A stretch of DNA of 64,000 nucleotides from Anaerotruncus massiliensis (ex Togo et al. 2026) (GCF_900199635.1 NZ_LT962687.1:2790541-2854540), one strand, 5' to 3'; shown: positions 7,787-17,017, numbered from the stretch's first letter. Program-made: numbers and translations. Notes: generated by a model not told the origin, from the sequence alone.

Positions 7787-10120
7787 TCAAACGCCCCAAA
7801 TCTCCCGCGCGTATTCGCAGATGGTGCGGTCGGAGGAGAATTTGCCGGCGTTGGCGGTGTTGAGGAGGCATTTGCCGGCGAAGGAAGCGCGGTCGCGGTA
7901 GGCGCGGTTGACGCGCAGCTTGGCGTCGCAGTAGCTCTCGAAGTCGAGCAGCAGGTAATACTGGTCGGGGCGGTGCCAGCTCGCGCCGGTCATGAGCGAG
8001 TCGTAGAGCTCGCGGAACATGCCGGTGCCGCCGTCCGAGAAGGTACCGTCCACGAGGGTGTCCACCACCCGCCTGACGCGGGGGTTGTCGCGGCAGAGCG
8101 CCTTCGGGTCGTAGGTGGACGCGGCGGAAGCGATCTCATCGACGGTCGCGCCGAAGATGAAGTTGTTTTCCGCGCCCGCCTGTTCGACGATCTCGATGTT
8201 CGCGCCGTCGAGGGTGCCGAGGGTGACGGCGCCGTTCAGCATGAACTTCATGTTGCTGGTGCCGCTCGCCTCGGTGCCGGCGGTGGAGATCTGCTCGGAG
8301 ACGTCGGCGGCGGGGATGAGCTTTTCGGCGTAGGAGACATCGTAGTTCTGCACAAAGACCACCTGCATGCGGCCCTTCATGTCCGGGTCGTCGTTCACCC
8401 GCTTCGCGATCTCGTTCAGATACTTGATGATCCCCTTGGCGCGGTAGTAGCCGGGCGCGGCCTTCGCGCCGAAGAGGAAGACGGTCGGATAGAAATCGGT
8501 GAGCCGCCCGTCCTTGAGGGCGAAGTAGATGTCCAGGATGGAGAACGCATTGAGGAGCTGGCGCTTATACTCGTGCAGCCGCTTGACCTGGATGTCGAAG
8601 AGAAAATCCGGGTTCAGCTCCACCCCCTCGCGCGCCTTCACATATGCGGCGAGCTGGCATTTTTTCTCCCGCTTGATTGCGAGGAACCGCTCGCGGGCGC
8701 GCTCGTCGTCCGCATAGGGCGCGAGCTTTTTGAGCTCGTCGAGCTCGGTGACCCAGCCGTCCCCGATCCGCTCGGTGATGAATCCGGACAGCTCGGGGTT
8801 GCAGAGCGCGAGCCAGCGGCGCTGGGTGATGCCGTTCGTCTTGTTGTTGAACCGCTCGGGCCAGACGGCGTACCACTCCCGAAGCGCCGTCTCCTTCAGA
8901 ATCTCGGTGTGGATGCGCGCGACGCCGTTGGTCGAATGGGCGGCGAAGATCGCCATGCGGGCCATGTGGATCCGGCCGTCGTCGACGAGGTAGTAGGGGA
9001 TCTGGTCCGCGCCGTTGATCCCCTTGTTGTGGAGGGCCTGCTTGAGGCCGTTTTGCAGCATGACGACATAGGGGTAGACCTCGGGGATGACCGAGAGGAA
9101 AAGCCCCACGTCCCATTTTTCGAGCGCCTCGGCCATGATCGTGTGATTGGTGTAGGCGAAGACCCGCTGCGCGATGGAGAACGCCTCGTCGTAGCAGAGG
9201 CCGTGCTCCTCCATCAGCAGGCGGAGCAGCTCGGGGATCGATACGGTGGGGTGGGTGTCGTTGAGCTGGACGGCGTATTCGTCCGCGAAGGCGGAGAAAT
9301 CCTCCCCGTGCCGCCCGAGATACTCCCGCAGGATGCTCTGAAGCGACGCGGAGGAGAAGAAATACTGCTGCTTCAAGCGCAGGCGCTTGCCCGCGTCGGT
9401 GTCGTCGTTGGGGTAGAGGACGTAGGAGATCTCCTCGGCACGGTTCTTTTCGGCGACCGCGCGGTCGTACTCCTGGCGGTTGAAGAGGTCGAAATCGAAG
9501 GCGGAGAGGGGTTCCGACTGCCAGAGGCGCAGGGTGTTGATCGTCTTTCCGCCGTAGCCGATCACCGGCATGTCGTAGGGCACGGCGCGCACCGTCTGGT
9601 CGGCGAAGCGCACCTCGACCGCGTCCTCCTCCCGGCGCACGCTCCACGGGTCGCCGAAGCGCAGCCAGTCGTCGGCGCGCTCCCGCTGGAAGCCGTCCTC
9701 GAAATACTGGCGGAAGAGCCCGTAGCGGTAGCGGATGCCGTAGCCGTCGAGCGGGATGCCGTGGGTCGCGGCGGAATCGAGGAAGCAGGCCGCGAGCCTG
9801 CCCAGTCCGCCGTTGCCGAGCGCGTCGTCCTCGATCTGCTCGAAGTCGGCCACGCTCCTGCCGTGCGCCTTCAGGCAGCGGTCCGCTTCCTCGAGCAGGC
9901 CGAGGTTCATGAGGTTGCTGTTCACCAGCCGCCCCATCAGAAACTCGGCCGAAAAATAGCAGGCGCGCTTTTTGCCCGCGGGCTTTTTCCAGCCGTCGCG
10001 CAGGGAATCCATCGCGGCCTGCGACACCGCCGTGTAAAGCTGCTTCGCGTCCGCCCTGTCCGGCGTCACGCCGAAGTCGAGCCGCAGAAGCTCGCCGATC
10101 TTTTCTTCAAAACGGTCCAT
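7787..10120 (-). CDS. glgP: Glycogen/maltodextrin phosphorylase
   Basis: This 777-residue family 35 glycosyltransferase cuts alpha-1,4-glucan ends with phosphate to release glucose-1-phosphate in the cytoplasm. Seen in the sequence: CYFSAEFLMGR near the N terminus, ALGNGGLGRLAACF, the substrate-binding region with RFNNKTNGITQRRW, and TEASGTSNMKFMLNGA with the pyridoxal-phosphate lysine at about residue 625. Its AGGAGG site overlaps the end of malQ, 13 bases upstream, so it is the last gene of the maltodextrin operon. Malto-oligosaccharides are the likely substrate because of this operon. Confidence 0.95.
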   Translation of the reverse strand: MDRFEEKIGELLRLDFGVTPDRADAKQLYTAVSQAAMDSLRDGWKKPAGKKRACYFSAEFLMGRLVNSNLMNLGLLEEADRCLKAHGRSVADFEQIEDDALGNGGLGRLAACFLDSAATHGIPLDGYGIRYRYGLFRQYFEDGFQRERADDWLRFGDPWSVRREEDAVEVRFADQTVRAVPYDMPVIGYGGKTINTLRLWQSEPLSAFDFDLFNRQEYDRAVAEKNRAEEISYVLYPNDDTDAGKRLRLKQQYFFSSASLQSILREYLGRHGEDFSAFADEYAVQLNDTHPTVSIPELLRLLMEEHGLCYDEAFSIAQRVFAYTNHTIMAEALEKWDVGLFLSVIPEVYPYVVMLQNGLKQALHNKGINGADQIPYYLVDDGRIHMARMAIFAAHSTNGVARIHTEILKETALREWYAVWPERFNNKTNGITQRRWLALCNPELSGFITERIGDGWVTELDELKKLAPYADDERARERFLAIKREKKCQLAAYVKAREGVELNPDFLFDIQVKRLHEYKRQLLNAFSILDIYFALKDGRLTDFYPTVFLFGAKAAPGYYRAKGIIKYLNEIAKRVNDDPDMKGRMQVVFVQNYDVSYAEKLIPAADVSEQISTAGTEASGTSNMKFMLNGAVTLGTLDGANIEIVEQAGAENNFIFGATVDEIASAASTYDPKALCRDNPRVRRVVDTLVDGTFSDGGTGMFRELYDSLMTGASWHRPDQYYLLLDFESYCDAKLRVNRAYRDRASFAGKCLLNTANAGKFSSDRTICEYAREIWGV

Positions 10121-10133
10121 ACGGTTCCTCCTG

Positions 10134-11633
10134 TTATCGCCCGTAGAGCTCGGCGAGCTCCCGGAGTTTGCGCGCGGTCCCGGACGTGAGCTGTCCCTCG
10201 GCGAGCCGCCAGCGCCAGTTTTCCCCGATCGTCGAGGGGGTGTTCATGCGGGCCTCGTTACCGAGCCCGAGCAGGTCCTGCATCTGGAAGACGGCGGTGT
10301 CCGCGCTGCTTGCGTAGCCCGCGCGGATGAGCGCCCACGGGATCTCCCGGCTGGTGCGCACGCCCAGGTAGGCGCGCGCGAACCGCAGCACCCCGCGCGG
10401 CTGGTGGGCGAAAAAGCCCGCCAGCGTCTCGTTGTCGTGGGTGCCGCCGTAGACGACGACGTTTTTGTCGTAATGGCAGGGGAGGTATTCGTTGTCCGGG
10501 CCGGAATCGAACCCGAACTGCATGAGCTTCATGCCGGGGTAGCCGCTCCGTTTGAGCATGCGGCCGACCTCGGGGATGACGATGCCCAGGTCCTCGGCGA
10601 TGACCCGCTTGCCCCCCATGACGCCGGAGATCGCCGCGATAAGCCCCTCGCCCGGTCCGTCGACCCACACGCCGTTTTTGGCGGTGTCGTCCCCGGCGGG
10701 GATCGAATAGTAGTGGGCGATGCCCACGAAGTGGTCGATGCGCACGACGTCGTAGAGCTCGGAGGAGAACTTCATCCGCAGCTTCCACCAGGCGTAGTCC
10801 TCCCGCGCCATCCGCTCCCAGTCGTAGAGCGGGTTGCCCCACAGCTGGCCGTCGGAGGAAAACATGTCGGGCGGCACTCCCGCCACCCTGCTGGGGCGGC
10901 GCTGCCCGTCGAGCTGGAACTGCTCGGGATGCGCCCACACGTCGGCGCTGTCGAGCGCGACATAGATGGGAATGTCCCCGATGATCTCGACGCCGAGCCC
11001 GTTGGCGTAGGATTTGAGCGCCCGCCACTGCTCGAAGAACTTGAACTGGCAGAACTTCCAGAAGTCGATTTCCTCCGCGAGCTCCCGCGCGCAGCGCGCG
11101 AGGGCCTCCGGCTCCCGCATGCGGATGTCCTCCGGCCACCGGAGCCACTCGTGCCCGCCGAAGTGCATCTTGACCGCCATATAGAGGCTGTAGTCCTCCA
11201 GCCAGACGGCGTTTTCCGCGCAGAACTCCCGGTAGGCGGGGGTATCCGCGTGGCGGCTGCGCCGGAAGGCGGCGTGCAGCACGGTGAAGCGGTGCCTGTA
11301 GATCCTGGCGTAGTCGACCGCGGCGGGGTCGTCCCCCCAGCCGCAGGCGGAGATCTCCGCCCCGGTCAGCAGCCCCTCCCGCTCGAGCAGGTCGAGGTCG
11401 ATGAAATAGGGGTTGCCCGCGAAGGCGGAAAAGCTCTGGTAGGGGCTGTCGCCATAGCTGGTCGGCCCGAGCGGCAGCACCTGCCAGTAGCGCTGGCCGG
11501 CGTCGCGCAGAAAGTCGACGAACGCGTAGGCCGCGCGGCCGAAGGTGCCGATCCCGTATGGGGAGGGCAGGCTCGTCACCGGCAGCAGGACGCCCGCGCC
11601 GCGGCGCATGGGCTTTTGTTTTCGGATGTTCAA
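10134..11633 (-). CDS. malQ: 4-alpha-glucanotransferase (amylomaltase)
   Basis: MalQ moves alpha-1,4-glucan chains between acceptors, turning short maltodextrins into longer ones that GlgP can use. The 499-residue protein opens with GVLLPVTSLPSPYGIGTFG, typical of bacterial DpeI/MalQ enzymes, and shows RIDHFVG (region with the nucleophile-type Asp), IAEDLG (acid/base Glu) and GTHDNET. The TTG start at 11633 has GGAGG 8 bases upstream; an in-frame ATG at 11609 lacks a well-placed site. It lies between the LacI regulator and glgP in one operon. Confidence 0.93.
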   Translation of the reverse strand: MNIRKQKPMRRGAGVLLPVTSLPSPYGIGTFGRAAYAFVDFLRDAGQRYWQVLPLGPTSYGDSPYQSFSAFAGNPYFIDLDLLEREGLLTGAEISACGWGDDPAAVDYARIYRHRFTVLHAAFRRSRHADTPAYREFCAENAVWLEDYSLYMAVKMHFGGHEWLRWPEDIRMREPEALARCARELAEEIDFWKFCQFKFFEQWRALKSYANGLGVEIIGDIPIYVALDSADVWAHPEQFQLDGQRRPSRVAGVPPDMFSSDGQLWGNPLYDWERMAREDYAWWKLRMKFSSELYDVVRIDHFVGIAHYYSIPAGDDTAKNGVWVDGPGEGLIAAISGVMGGKRVIAEDLGIVIPEVGRMLKRSGYPGMKLMQFGFDSGPDNEYLPCHYDKNVVVYGGTHDNETLAGFFAHQPRGVLRFARAYLGVRTSREIPWALIRAGYASSADTAVFQMQDLLGLGNEARMNTPSTIGENWRWRLAEGQLTSGTARKLRELAELYGR

Positions 11634-11670
11634 TCGTTCCGCCTCCGTTTGGTGGATTGCTTTCGCCCGG

Positions 11671-12675
11671 TCAGAGCGTCCGGACGCTCTCCCCCTCGAT
11701 GAGCTCGAAGGGGGCGGTCTCGTGGACGGCGTCGCCGCCGTTCTCGATGCTGTTGATGAGGATCTCCACGCCGCGCACCGCCAGCCGCTCCTGCGACTGC
11801 TTGACGGTGGCGAGCTTGGGATTGTAGTATTCCGCCAGCTCCACGCCGTCGAACCCGACGACCGAAAGGTCGCGCGGGACCTCAAGCCCCCGGTCGCGGA
11901 GGGCGCGGACGGCGCCCACGGCCATCACGTCGCTCATCGCGAAGACGGCGGTGAGCCCGGGCGCCCGGTCGAGCAGCCGGCCCATCGCGCGGTAGGCGCT
12001 CGCGTAGGCGAAGCGCGCTTTCTCGTACTGCTTTTCCGGCTCGAAGGAGACCCCGCGCGCCGCGAAGCTGCGCAGGCACCCCTCGAGGCGGAGCTGGCTC
12101 GTATAGGAGCGCCCGACGTCTCCGCCGATCACGCCGATCTTCGTGTGCCCGCGGTCGATCAGGTAATCGACCGCGCGGCCCGCCGCGGCCGCGTCGTCGG
12201 TCGACACGCTCGACAGGTTCGGAAAGCCGAGCGCCCCGCCCGGGTTGGTGACGAGCACGCTGGGGACGCGGATGCGGCTGAAGTTCTCGCGGAAATAGGA
12301 GAGGTTCCCGCCGAGGAAAAGGAGCCCCAGGGGCTTCTGCTCCCGGCAGAGGAGCAGCGCGTGGCGCACCTCGTCCGAGTCCTCGTCGAGGTAGTAGACC
12401 ACGTCGGTGTAGCCCGCGGATTTGATGAGGTCCTGCATCCGCTCGACGATGGGGGCGAAGAGCATGTTGGAGGTGCCCTTCACGACAATCGCGATGCTCT
12501 TGGTGGCCGTCTGCTTGAGGTGCTTGGCGTTGTTGTTGGGGATAAAGCCATGCGCGTCGATGACCGCCTGGATGCGCGCCTTGGTTTCGGCGCTGACGTC
12601 GGGGTGGTCGTTGAGCGCGCGGGAGACGGTGCTCACCGCGTACCCCGATTCCCTGGCAATGTCCTTGATCGTCAC
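11671..12675 (-). CDS. LacI-family transcriptional regulator of the maltodextrin operon
   Basis: A 334-residue LacI/GalR repressor. Residues 1-55 form the helix-turn-helix with the family pattern TIKDIARESGYAVSTVSRAL, followed by a hinge and a periplasmic-binding-protein-like sensor domain ending GFDGVELAEYYNPKLATVKQ. The GTG start has GGAGG about 9 bases upstream. It is embedded between the permease genes and malQ, so it most likely represses this operon and is relieved by a maltodextrin. Matching CpG-centred palindromes lie ahead of the first gene at 15,967-16,001. Confidence 0.92.
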   Translation of the reverse strand: MTIKDIARESGYAVSTVSRALNDHPDVSAETKARIQAVIDAHGFIPNNNAKHLKQTATKSIAIVVKGTSNMLFAPIVERMQDLIKSAGYTDVVYYLDEDSDEVRHALLLCREQKPLGLLFLGGNLSYFRENFSRIRVPSVLVTNPGGALGFPNLSSVSTDDAAAAGRAVDYLIDRGHTKIGVIGGDVGRSYTSQLRLEGCLRSFAARGVSFEPEKQYEKARFAYASAYRAMGRLLDRAPGLTAVFAMSDVMAVGAVRALRDRGLEVPRDLSVVGFDGVELAEYYNPKLATVKQSQERLAVRGVEILINSIENGGDAVHETAPFELIEGESVRTL

Positions 12676-12717
12676 GTCGCCGGCCTCCCTTCACACGTCG
12701 TTTCGCTGATTCCTATT

Positions 12718-13575
12718 CTACCCCTTTACCGCGCCCGCGACAACGCCCTTGATGATATATTTTTGGCAGATGAGATAGAAGATGATGATCGGGATGATCG
12801 ACAGCACGAGCACCGCCATCAGCGCGCCCATGTCGCGGGAGCCGTAGCCGCCCTGCAGATACTGGACCGCGATGGGGATGGTGCGGTACTTGTTGCCGAT
12901 GACGAGGTAGGGCAGCAGGTAGTCGTTCCAGATCCACATGGCGTTGAGGATCGCGACGGTGATCGCGGTGGGCCGGAGGATGGGGAAGACCACGAGGAAG
13001 AAGGTCTGGATGGGGTTGCAGCCGTCGATCATCGCGGCCTCCTCGATTTCGAGCGGGATCGATTTGACGAAGCCGCTGAACATGAAGACCGAAAGCCCCG
13101 CGCCGAAACCGAGGTAGATGACGATGATGCCCACGGGGTTATCGAGGTGGAGCATGTTGGCGACCTTGGACATCGGGAACATGACCATCTGGAAGGGGAC
13201 GATCATGCTGAAGACGAAGAGGTAATAGAGCGCGCCGGAAAACTTCCCCTTCGAGCGGATGATGTACCAGGCGGTCATCGCGGTGAAGAGGATGATCGCC
13301 CCCACCGAAAAGACGGTAATGAAGAGGGAGTAGCCGAACGCCGAGAGGAAGCCCGCCTTCTCGATGCCGCTCAGGTAGTTTTTGAATCCCACAAAGGTGG
13401 CTGGGCCGTCGGCGGTCTCGGTGAGGGTCGGGAGCTTGAAGGGCGCGTCGGAGATGAAGAACTGCCCCTTGAAGGAGTTCATCAGCACGACCAGGATGGG
13501 CGCGAGCACCAGCAGCGCGAGGATGAGCAGCAGGATGAAGATGGCCGCGTTTGCGAACCTGCGTTTGACTGCCAT
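12718..13575 (-). CDS. Carbohydrate ABC transporter permease, MalG type
   Basis: A 285-residue inner-membrane permease with six predicted hydrophobic segments. The cytoplasmic EAA loop reads EIEEAAMIDGCNPIQTFF, the docking site for the ATPase. The C terminus ends with the family pattern YIIKGVVAGAVKG. The start overlaps the stop of the partner permease (TGATG), so the pair is translated together. No ATPase is encoded here; sugar transporters of this type in Firmicutes usually borrow a shared MsmX-like ATPase. Confidence 0.93.
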   Translation of the reverse strand: MAVKRRFANAAIFILLLILALLVLAPILVVLMNSFKGQFFISDAPFKLPTLTETADGPATFVGFKNYLSGIEKAGFLSAFGYSLFITVFSVGAIILFTAMTAWYIIRSKGKFSGALYYLFVFSMIVPFQMVMFPMSKVANMLHLDNPVGIIVIYLGFGAGLSVFMFSGFVKSIPLEIEEAAMIDGCNPIQTFFLVVFPILRPTAITVAILNAMWIWNDYLLPYLVIGNKYRTIPIAVQYLQGGYGSRDMGALMAVLVLSIIPIIIFYLICQKYIIKGVVAGAVKG

Positions 13576-14420
13576 CAGTTCTCGACCTCCTTCCGGCGGG
13601 TGAGCATGAGCTGGGTAAAGGCGATCACGCCGACGACGATGAAGAAGACGGTCGCCTTGGCCTGGCCGACCCCCTCGAAGCCGACGCGCCCGTAGAAGGT
13701 ATTATAGATGTCGAGCGCGAGCATCTGGGTCTCCTTGGCCGGCGCGCCGCCGGTGAGGGCGAAGTTCTGGTCAAAGAGCTTGAAGGAGTTGGTGAGGGTG
13801 AGGAAGGTGCAGATGGTGATCGAGGGCATCACGTTGGGGATCGTGACGTGGATGAGCGACTGCCAGCCAGACGCGCCGTCGATGGCCGCCGCCTCGGTGA
13901 GCTCGCCCGAAATATTCTGGATGCCCGCGATGTAGATGACCATCATATAGCCCACAAGCTGCCAGTTCATCAGCACGACCAGCCCCCAGAAGCCGTATTT
14001 GGCCGAGAAGGTGATGTCCACCCCGAAGCGGAGCAGAAAGCCGTTGATGATGATCTGCCAGATATAGCCGAGCACGATGCCGCCGATGAGGTTGGGCATG
14101 AAAAAGACGGTGCGGAAGAGGTTGGTGCCCTTCATCGCGCGGGTGAGCAGCATGGCGAGCGCGAAGGAGAGCAGGTTGATGGTGATCACCGAGACGACGG
14201 TGAATTTCACGGTGAACCACAGGGCGTTGAGGAAGTCTCTGCTGCCGGTAAACGCCTTGACGTAGTTGGCAAGCCCCACCCACTGGGTGTTGGTCACCGT
14301 TGTAAACTCGGTAAACGAGAGGTAGACGCCCATCACGAACGGGATGAGAAACGAGATGGCGAACGCGATGAACGTCGGCAGCGCGAAGAAGGCGAAATAC
14401 TTTCTCAGCGTTTTTGACAT
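13575..14420 (-). CDS. Carbohydrate ABC transporter permease, MalF type
   Basis: A 281-residue permease partner of the MalG-type protein. The EAA loop is ELTEAAAIDGASGWQ. The N terminus has FALPTFIAFAISFLIPF as the first helix. AGGAGG lies 8 bases before the ATG at 14,420; an upstream in-frame ATG at 14,459 lies in the hairpin region and is unlikely. It follows the binding-protein gene after a strong intercistronic hairpin, a common way to make binding protein in excess over permease. Confidence 0.93.
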   Translation of the reverse strand: MSKTLRKYFAFFALPTFIAFAISFLIPFVMGVYLSFTEFTTVTNTQWVGLANYVKAFTGSRDFLNALWFTVKFTVVSVITINLLSFALAMLLTRAMKGTNLFRTVFFMPNLIGGIVLGYIWQIIINGFLLRFGVDITFSAKYGFWGLVVLMNWQLVGYMMVIYIAGIQNISGELTEAAAIDGASGWQSLIHVTIPNVMPSITICTFLTLTNSFKLFDQNFALTGGAPAKETQMLALDIYNTFYGRVGFEGVGQAKATVFFIVVGVIAFTQLMLTRRKEVEN

Positions 14421-14447
14421 GACATCCCCTCCTGTCGGATAACAAAT

Positions 14448-14477
14448 GCCGTCCCGCACCGCGGGGTGCGGGACGGC
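14448..14477 (-). promoter_or_regulatory. Intercistronic hairpin between binding protein and permease genes
   Basis: Arms GCCGTCCCGCACC (14,448-14,460) and its complement (14,465-14,477) pair perfectly over a 4-base loop. No long T run follows on the minus strand, so it probably protects the upstream message or partly attenuates transcription rather than ending it fully. Confidence 0.65.
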
Positions 14478-14509
14478 GGGAAGATCAGCGGATGGGACAG
14501 CGCCCGCTG

Positions 14510-15904
14510 TTACAGGTTGCTTTCAGCCTTCCACTCGTCGACGACCAGCGTCTTGACGTCGTCCCACGTCTTGGTGCCCTGCGCGTACTGGAGCAGCGCG
14601 GCGCCGAAGTCGTCCTTAAAGGTCTGGCTCGGGAAGACGAGGAACGCGCTCCACGGCACGGAGGAGACGCCCTCCTTGCTCATCCAGGCGCTGACTTCCC
14701 TGGCGAGCGGGTCGGTCGGGCGCTCATCCTCGGCAAAGGTGTCGAACGGGGCGATAAAGCCGAGCTTGTTGGTGACGAAATCCTTGCCCGTGTCGGAGGA
14801 ATAGAGCCAGTAGATGAAGTCGGCTGCCAGCTTCTGCTTTTCGGCGGGAGCCTGGCTGTTGATTGCAAAGAAGTTTTCGGTGCCGACGCAGATTCCCTGG
14901 GACTCCTCGCCGTCCACGCCGATATAGATCGGCATAAACTTGATGTCCTCCTCCTTGACGGTGTTGCCCTCGACCTCGGCGATCTGGCTCCACGCCCAGT
15001 TGCCGTTCTGGACCATCGCGCACTGTCCGAGCGCGAATTCCGCCATCGAGTCGGCGACCTGCTTGCTGCCGAGCAGCTTGGGATCGACGGTCGAGTTGTT
15101 CAGATAGAGGTCGAAGATGTTCTTGTAGTTGTCGCCGTACTGGAAGGTGATCTCCTTGGTGGCGTCGGTCGAGAGGTCGACGTTGTTGGCCTCGAACTCA
15201 TAGTGGACCGGCAGGTTGGCCAGGTGGGTCTGCCAGCGCCAGTCCTCGCCGGGCTTGAGGGAGGTGGAGGCGAAGACGCCCTTGATGCCGAGCTGGTCCT
15301 TCTTGGCGGTCATGTCCTCGACGACCTCCTTGAGCTTCTGGAAGCTGCGGATCTCATCCATCGACTTGGCCTTCGCGCCGTCGAGGGCAAAATACTTCTC
15401 CATGATCGCGTTGTTGTAGATGATGCCGTAGCCCTCGACCACGTAGGGGATGCCGACGACCTTGTCGCCGTCGGTGATGGCCAGGCCCTTGTCGGTCAGG
15501 TGCTGGTAGAGCTCGGTGCCCGAGAGGTCGGCGCAGTAGTCCTTCCAGTTGGCGTAGCCCTTGGGGCCGTTGATCTGGAAGAGGACGGGGGCGTCCGCCT
15601 TGGCGATCTCGGATTTGAGGGTCTGCTCGTAGGTGCCCGACGCGGCGGTCACGACGTGCAGCTTGACGCCCGTCTCCGCCTCGTAGGCCGCGGCGATCTC
15701 GTCATAGACCGGGGCGATCTCGGGCTTGAAGTTGAGGTAGTAGAGCTCGCCGCCCGCGGCAGGCTGGGTGGCCTGGTCGCCCGAGGTCGTGCCGCTGGGG
15801 TCGGCCGCGGGGGTGCTCGGCGTGCCGGTGCCGCCGGTGGAGCCGCAGGCCGCCAGCGTGGCGAGCATCGCAATCGCAAGGATCAGTGCCAATAATTTTT
15901 TCAT
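14510..15904 (-). CDS. Sugar-binding lipoprotein of a maltodextrin-type ABC transporter
   Basis: A 464-residue family 1 extracellular solute-binding protein. It begins MKKLLALILAIAMLATLAAC, a lipoprotein signal, followed by a Thr/Gly/Pro/Ser-rich tether. The fold is indicated by the body pattern of this family, for example DAPVLFQINGPKGYANW and the C-terminal region with WMSKEGVSSVPWSAFLVFP. It is the first gene of the operon and has AGGAGG ahead of its ATG. Malto-oligosaccharides are the inferred ligand because malQ and glgP are downstream. Confidence 0.93.
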   Translation of the reverse strand: MKKLLALILAIAMLATLAACGSTGGTGTPSTPAADPSGTTSGDQATQPAAGGELYYLNFKPEIAPVYDEIAAAYEAETGVKLHVVTAASGTYEQTLKSEIAKADAPVLFQINGPKGYANWKDYCADLSGTELYQHLTDKGLAITDGDKVVGIPYVVEGYGIIYNNAIMEKYFALDGAKAKSMDEIRSFQKLKEVVEDMTAKKDQLGIKGVFASTSLKPGEDWRWQTHLANLPVHYEFEANNVDLSTDATKEITFQYGDNYKNIFDLYLNNSTVDPKLLGSKQVADSMAEFALGQCAMVQNGNWAWSQIAEVEGNTVKEEDIKFMPIYIGVDGEESQGICVGTENFFAINSQAPAEKQKLAADFIYWLYSSDTGKDFVTNKLGFIAPFDTFAEDERPTDPLAREVSAWMSKEGVSSVPWSAFLVFPSQTFKDDFGAALLQYAQGTKTWDDVKTLVVDEWKAESNL

Positions 15905-15966
15905 TCTGGTTTCCTCCTGTTATCGGTTGTGTGTACGGATCAAACCATAGGCTGCAAATGTTTGCC

Positions 15967-16001
15967 GAAACGTTTCCGGTAACGCTACCGGAAACGTTTC
16001 C
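15967..16001. promoter_or_regulatory. Triple LacI-type operator cluster ahead of the maltodextrin operon
   Basis: Three CpG-centred palindromes lie side by side with centres about 12 bases apart: GAAACGTTTC (15,967-15,976), CCGGTAACGCTACCGG (15,976-15,991, two mismatches) and GGAAACGTTTCC (15,990-16,001). The outer two are perfect. LacI-family operators are typically CpG-centred palindromes of this kind, and the operon encodes a LacI protein. The site is 62 bases or more ahead of the first gene. Confidence 0.75.
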
Positions 16002-16020
16002 AGTTGACGCTTTCAATATA

Positions 16021-16303
16021 TCCTCTCTGGAAAAAAAGTGCAAGAGCATTTGATGAAAAATAGCAGGATACCTAAACATATCCGGCCCCTTTTAGGTGAC
16101 GTGCACAATTTCCCCGCCGGCCGCGCGCGTCAGCGCGGCGCCTGTGGATTATTTTACGCCATGCCGAAGGAATTATTGATCGAAAAGCAAATTTTCATGC
16201 AGCCTGCCCCGGAAAAACGCGGCTTTTTCGCCGCACGCCCGCGTTCTTTTACAAAATACAGCCGCATATAGATTAGTAGACAGAACGCAGGGGAGGTTTC
16301 GCT
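16021..16303. other. Intergenic region between the maltodextrin operon and spoIIID
   Basis: About 280 bases with no convincing gene. It holds the upstream regions of both neighbours. A CATATAGAT near 16,265 could be part of a sigma-E type -10 for spoIIID, but I could not pair it with a good -35. The GC-rich hairpin around 16,218-16,236 may be incidental. Confidence 0.4.
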
Positions 16304-16564
16304 TTGAAAGGTTTGCCGGAGGAGCGCGCGATCACGTTCGCCCACTATATCATTGACAACAATACCACCGTACGGGCTACCGCCAAGGAATTTCATATAT
16401 CGAAATCGACGGTACATAAGGACGTAACCGACCGGCTCAAAAAGATCAACCCGCTGGTATACGCGCAGGTCAAGGAGGTGCTCGACCGCAACAAGTCGGA
16501 GCGCCACATCCGCGGCGGCATCGCCACCCGGGAGAAATACGCGCGCCTCAAAACCCACGCCTGA
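16304..16564 (+). CDS. spoIIID: Sporulation transcriptional regulator SpoIIID
   Basis: An 86-residue DNA-binding protein that acts in the mother cell to activate and repress sigma-E genes and to help switch on sigK. The sequence follows the family closely: EERAITFAHYIIDNNTTVR, then the helix-turn-helix KEFHISKSTVHKDVTDRL, and a basic C-terminal part NKSERHIRGGIATREKY. The TTG start is supported by GGGGAGG 7 bases upstream. It stands alone and ends at a strong bidirectional hairpin. Confidence 0.95.
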   Translation: MKGLPEERAITFAHYIIDNNTTVRATAKEFHISKSTVHKDVTDRLKKINPLVYAQVKEVLDRNKSERHIRGGIATREKYARLKTHA

Positions 16565-16580
16565 TCAAACGCAAACGAAA

Positions 16581-16628
16581 GGCCCGCCGCGGATGCAGCT
16601 GCATCCGCGGCGGGCCGTGTTCTTTTTT
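16581..16628. terminator. Bidirectional terminator between spoIIID and the YjbQ-type gene
   Basis: A perfect inverted repeat covers 16,581-16,616 (arms of 18 bases starting GGCCCGCCGCGGATG). A T run follows at 16,621-16,628. It ends spoIIID and abuts the stop of the convergent minus-strand gene. Confidence 0.8.
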
Positions 16629-17017
16629 CAGAGCAGTTTCACGTAGAACCGCCGGGTGCGCGGGCCGTCGAACTCGCAGAAGTAGACCGCCTGCCACACG
16701 CCGAGCACCGGCCGCCCGTTTTCGACCGGGAGCAGCACCCCCGGGCCCACCGCGCTCGCCCTGAGATGGGCGGCGGAGTTGCCCTCCGCGTGGCGAAACT
16801 CCGGCCGGTCGGGGTAGGCCCGCTCAAGCCCGAGCAGCATGTCGGACACGACATCGGGATCGCTGTTCTCGTTGACGGTGATTCCCGCGGTCGTGTGCGG
16901 GCAGTAGACGAGGCAGGCCCCGTCGGTGACGCCGCAGGCCTCGACCGCCTCGCACACCCGCGCGGTCACGTTGTAAAAGCCCTGCCGCCCCGTCTGGAGC
17001 GTGTATTCACAGAGCAT
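16628..17017 (-). CDS. YjbQ/UPF0047 family protein (first copy)
   Basis: A 129-residue protein of the secondary thiamine-phosphate synthase enzyme (YjbQ, UPF0047) family. Seen: CPHTTAGITVNENSDPDVVSD, the conserved His-Thr-Thr and Asn/Asp cluster, and the C-terminal pattern LGVWQAVYFCEFDGPR. A possible role is weak thiamine-phosphate synthase activity reported for family members; the true role is not settled. The start overlaps the nitroreductase stop by 11 bases. A second family member lies two genes upstream. Confidence 0.88.
   Translation of the reverse strand: MLCEYTLQTGRQGFYNVTARVCEAVEACGVTDGACLVYCPHTTAGITVNENSDPDVVSDMLLGLERAYPDRPEFRHAEGNSAAHLRASAVGPGVLLPVENGRPVLGVWQAVYFCEFDGPRTRRFYVKLL

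Noticed and set aside
7247-10189. A very long open frame opposite glgP on the plus strand.
   Set aside because: It is open only because of the GC-rich third positions of glgP; the minus strand encodes an unmistakable phosphorylase.
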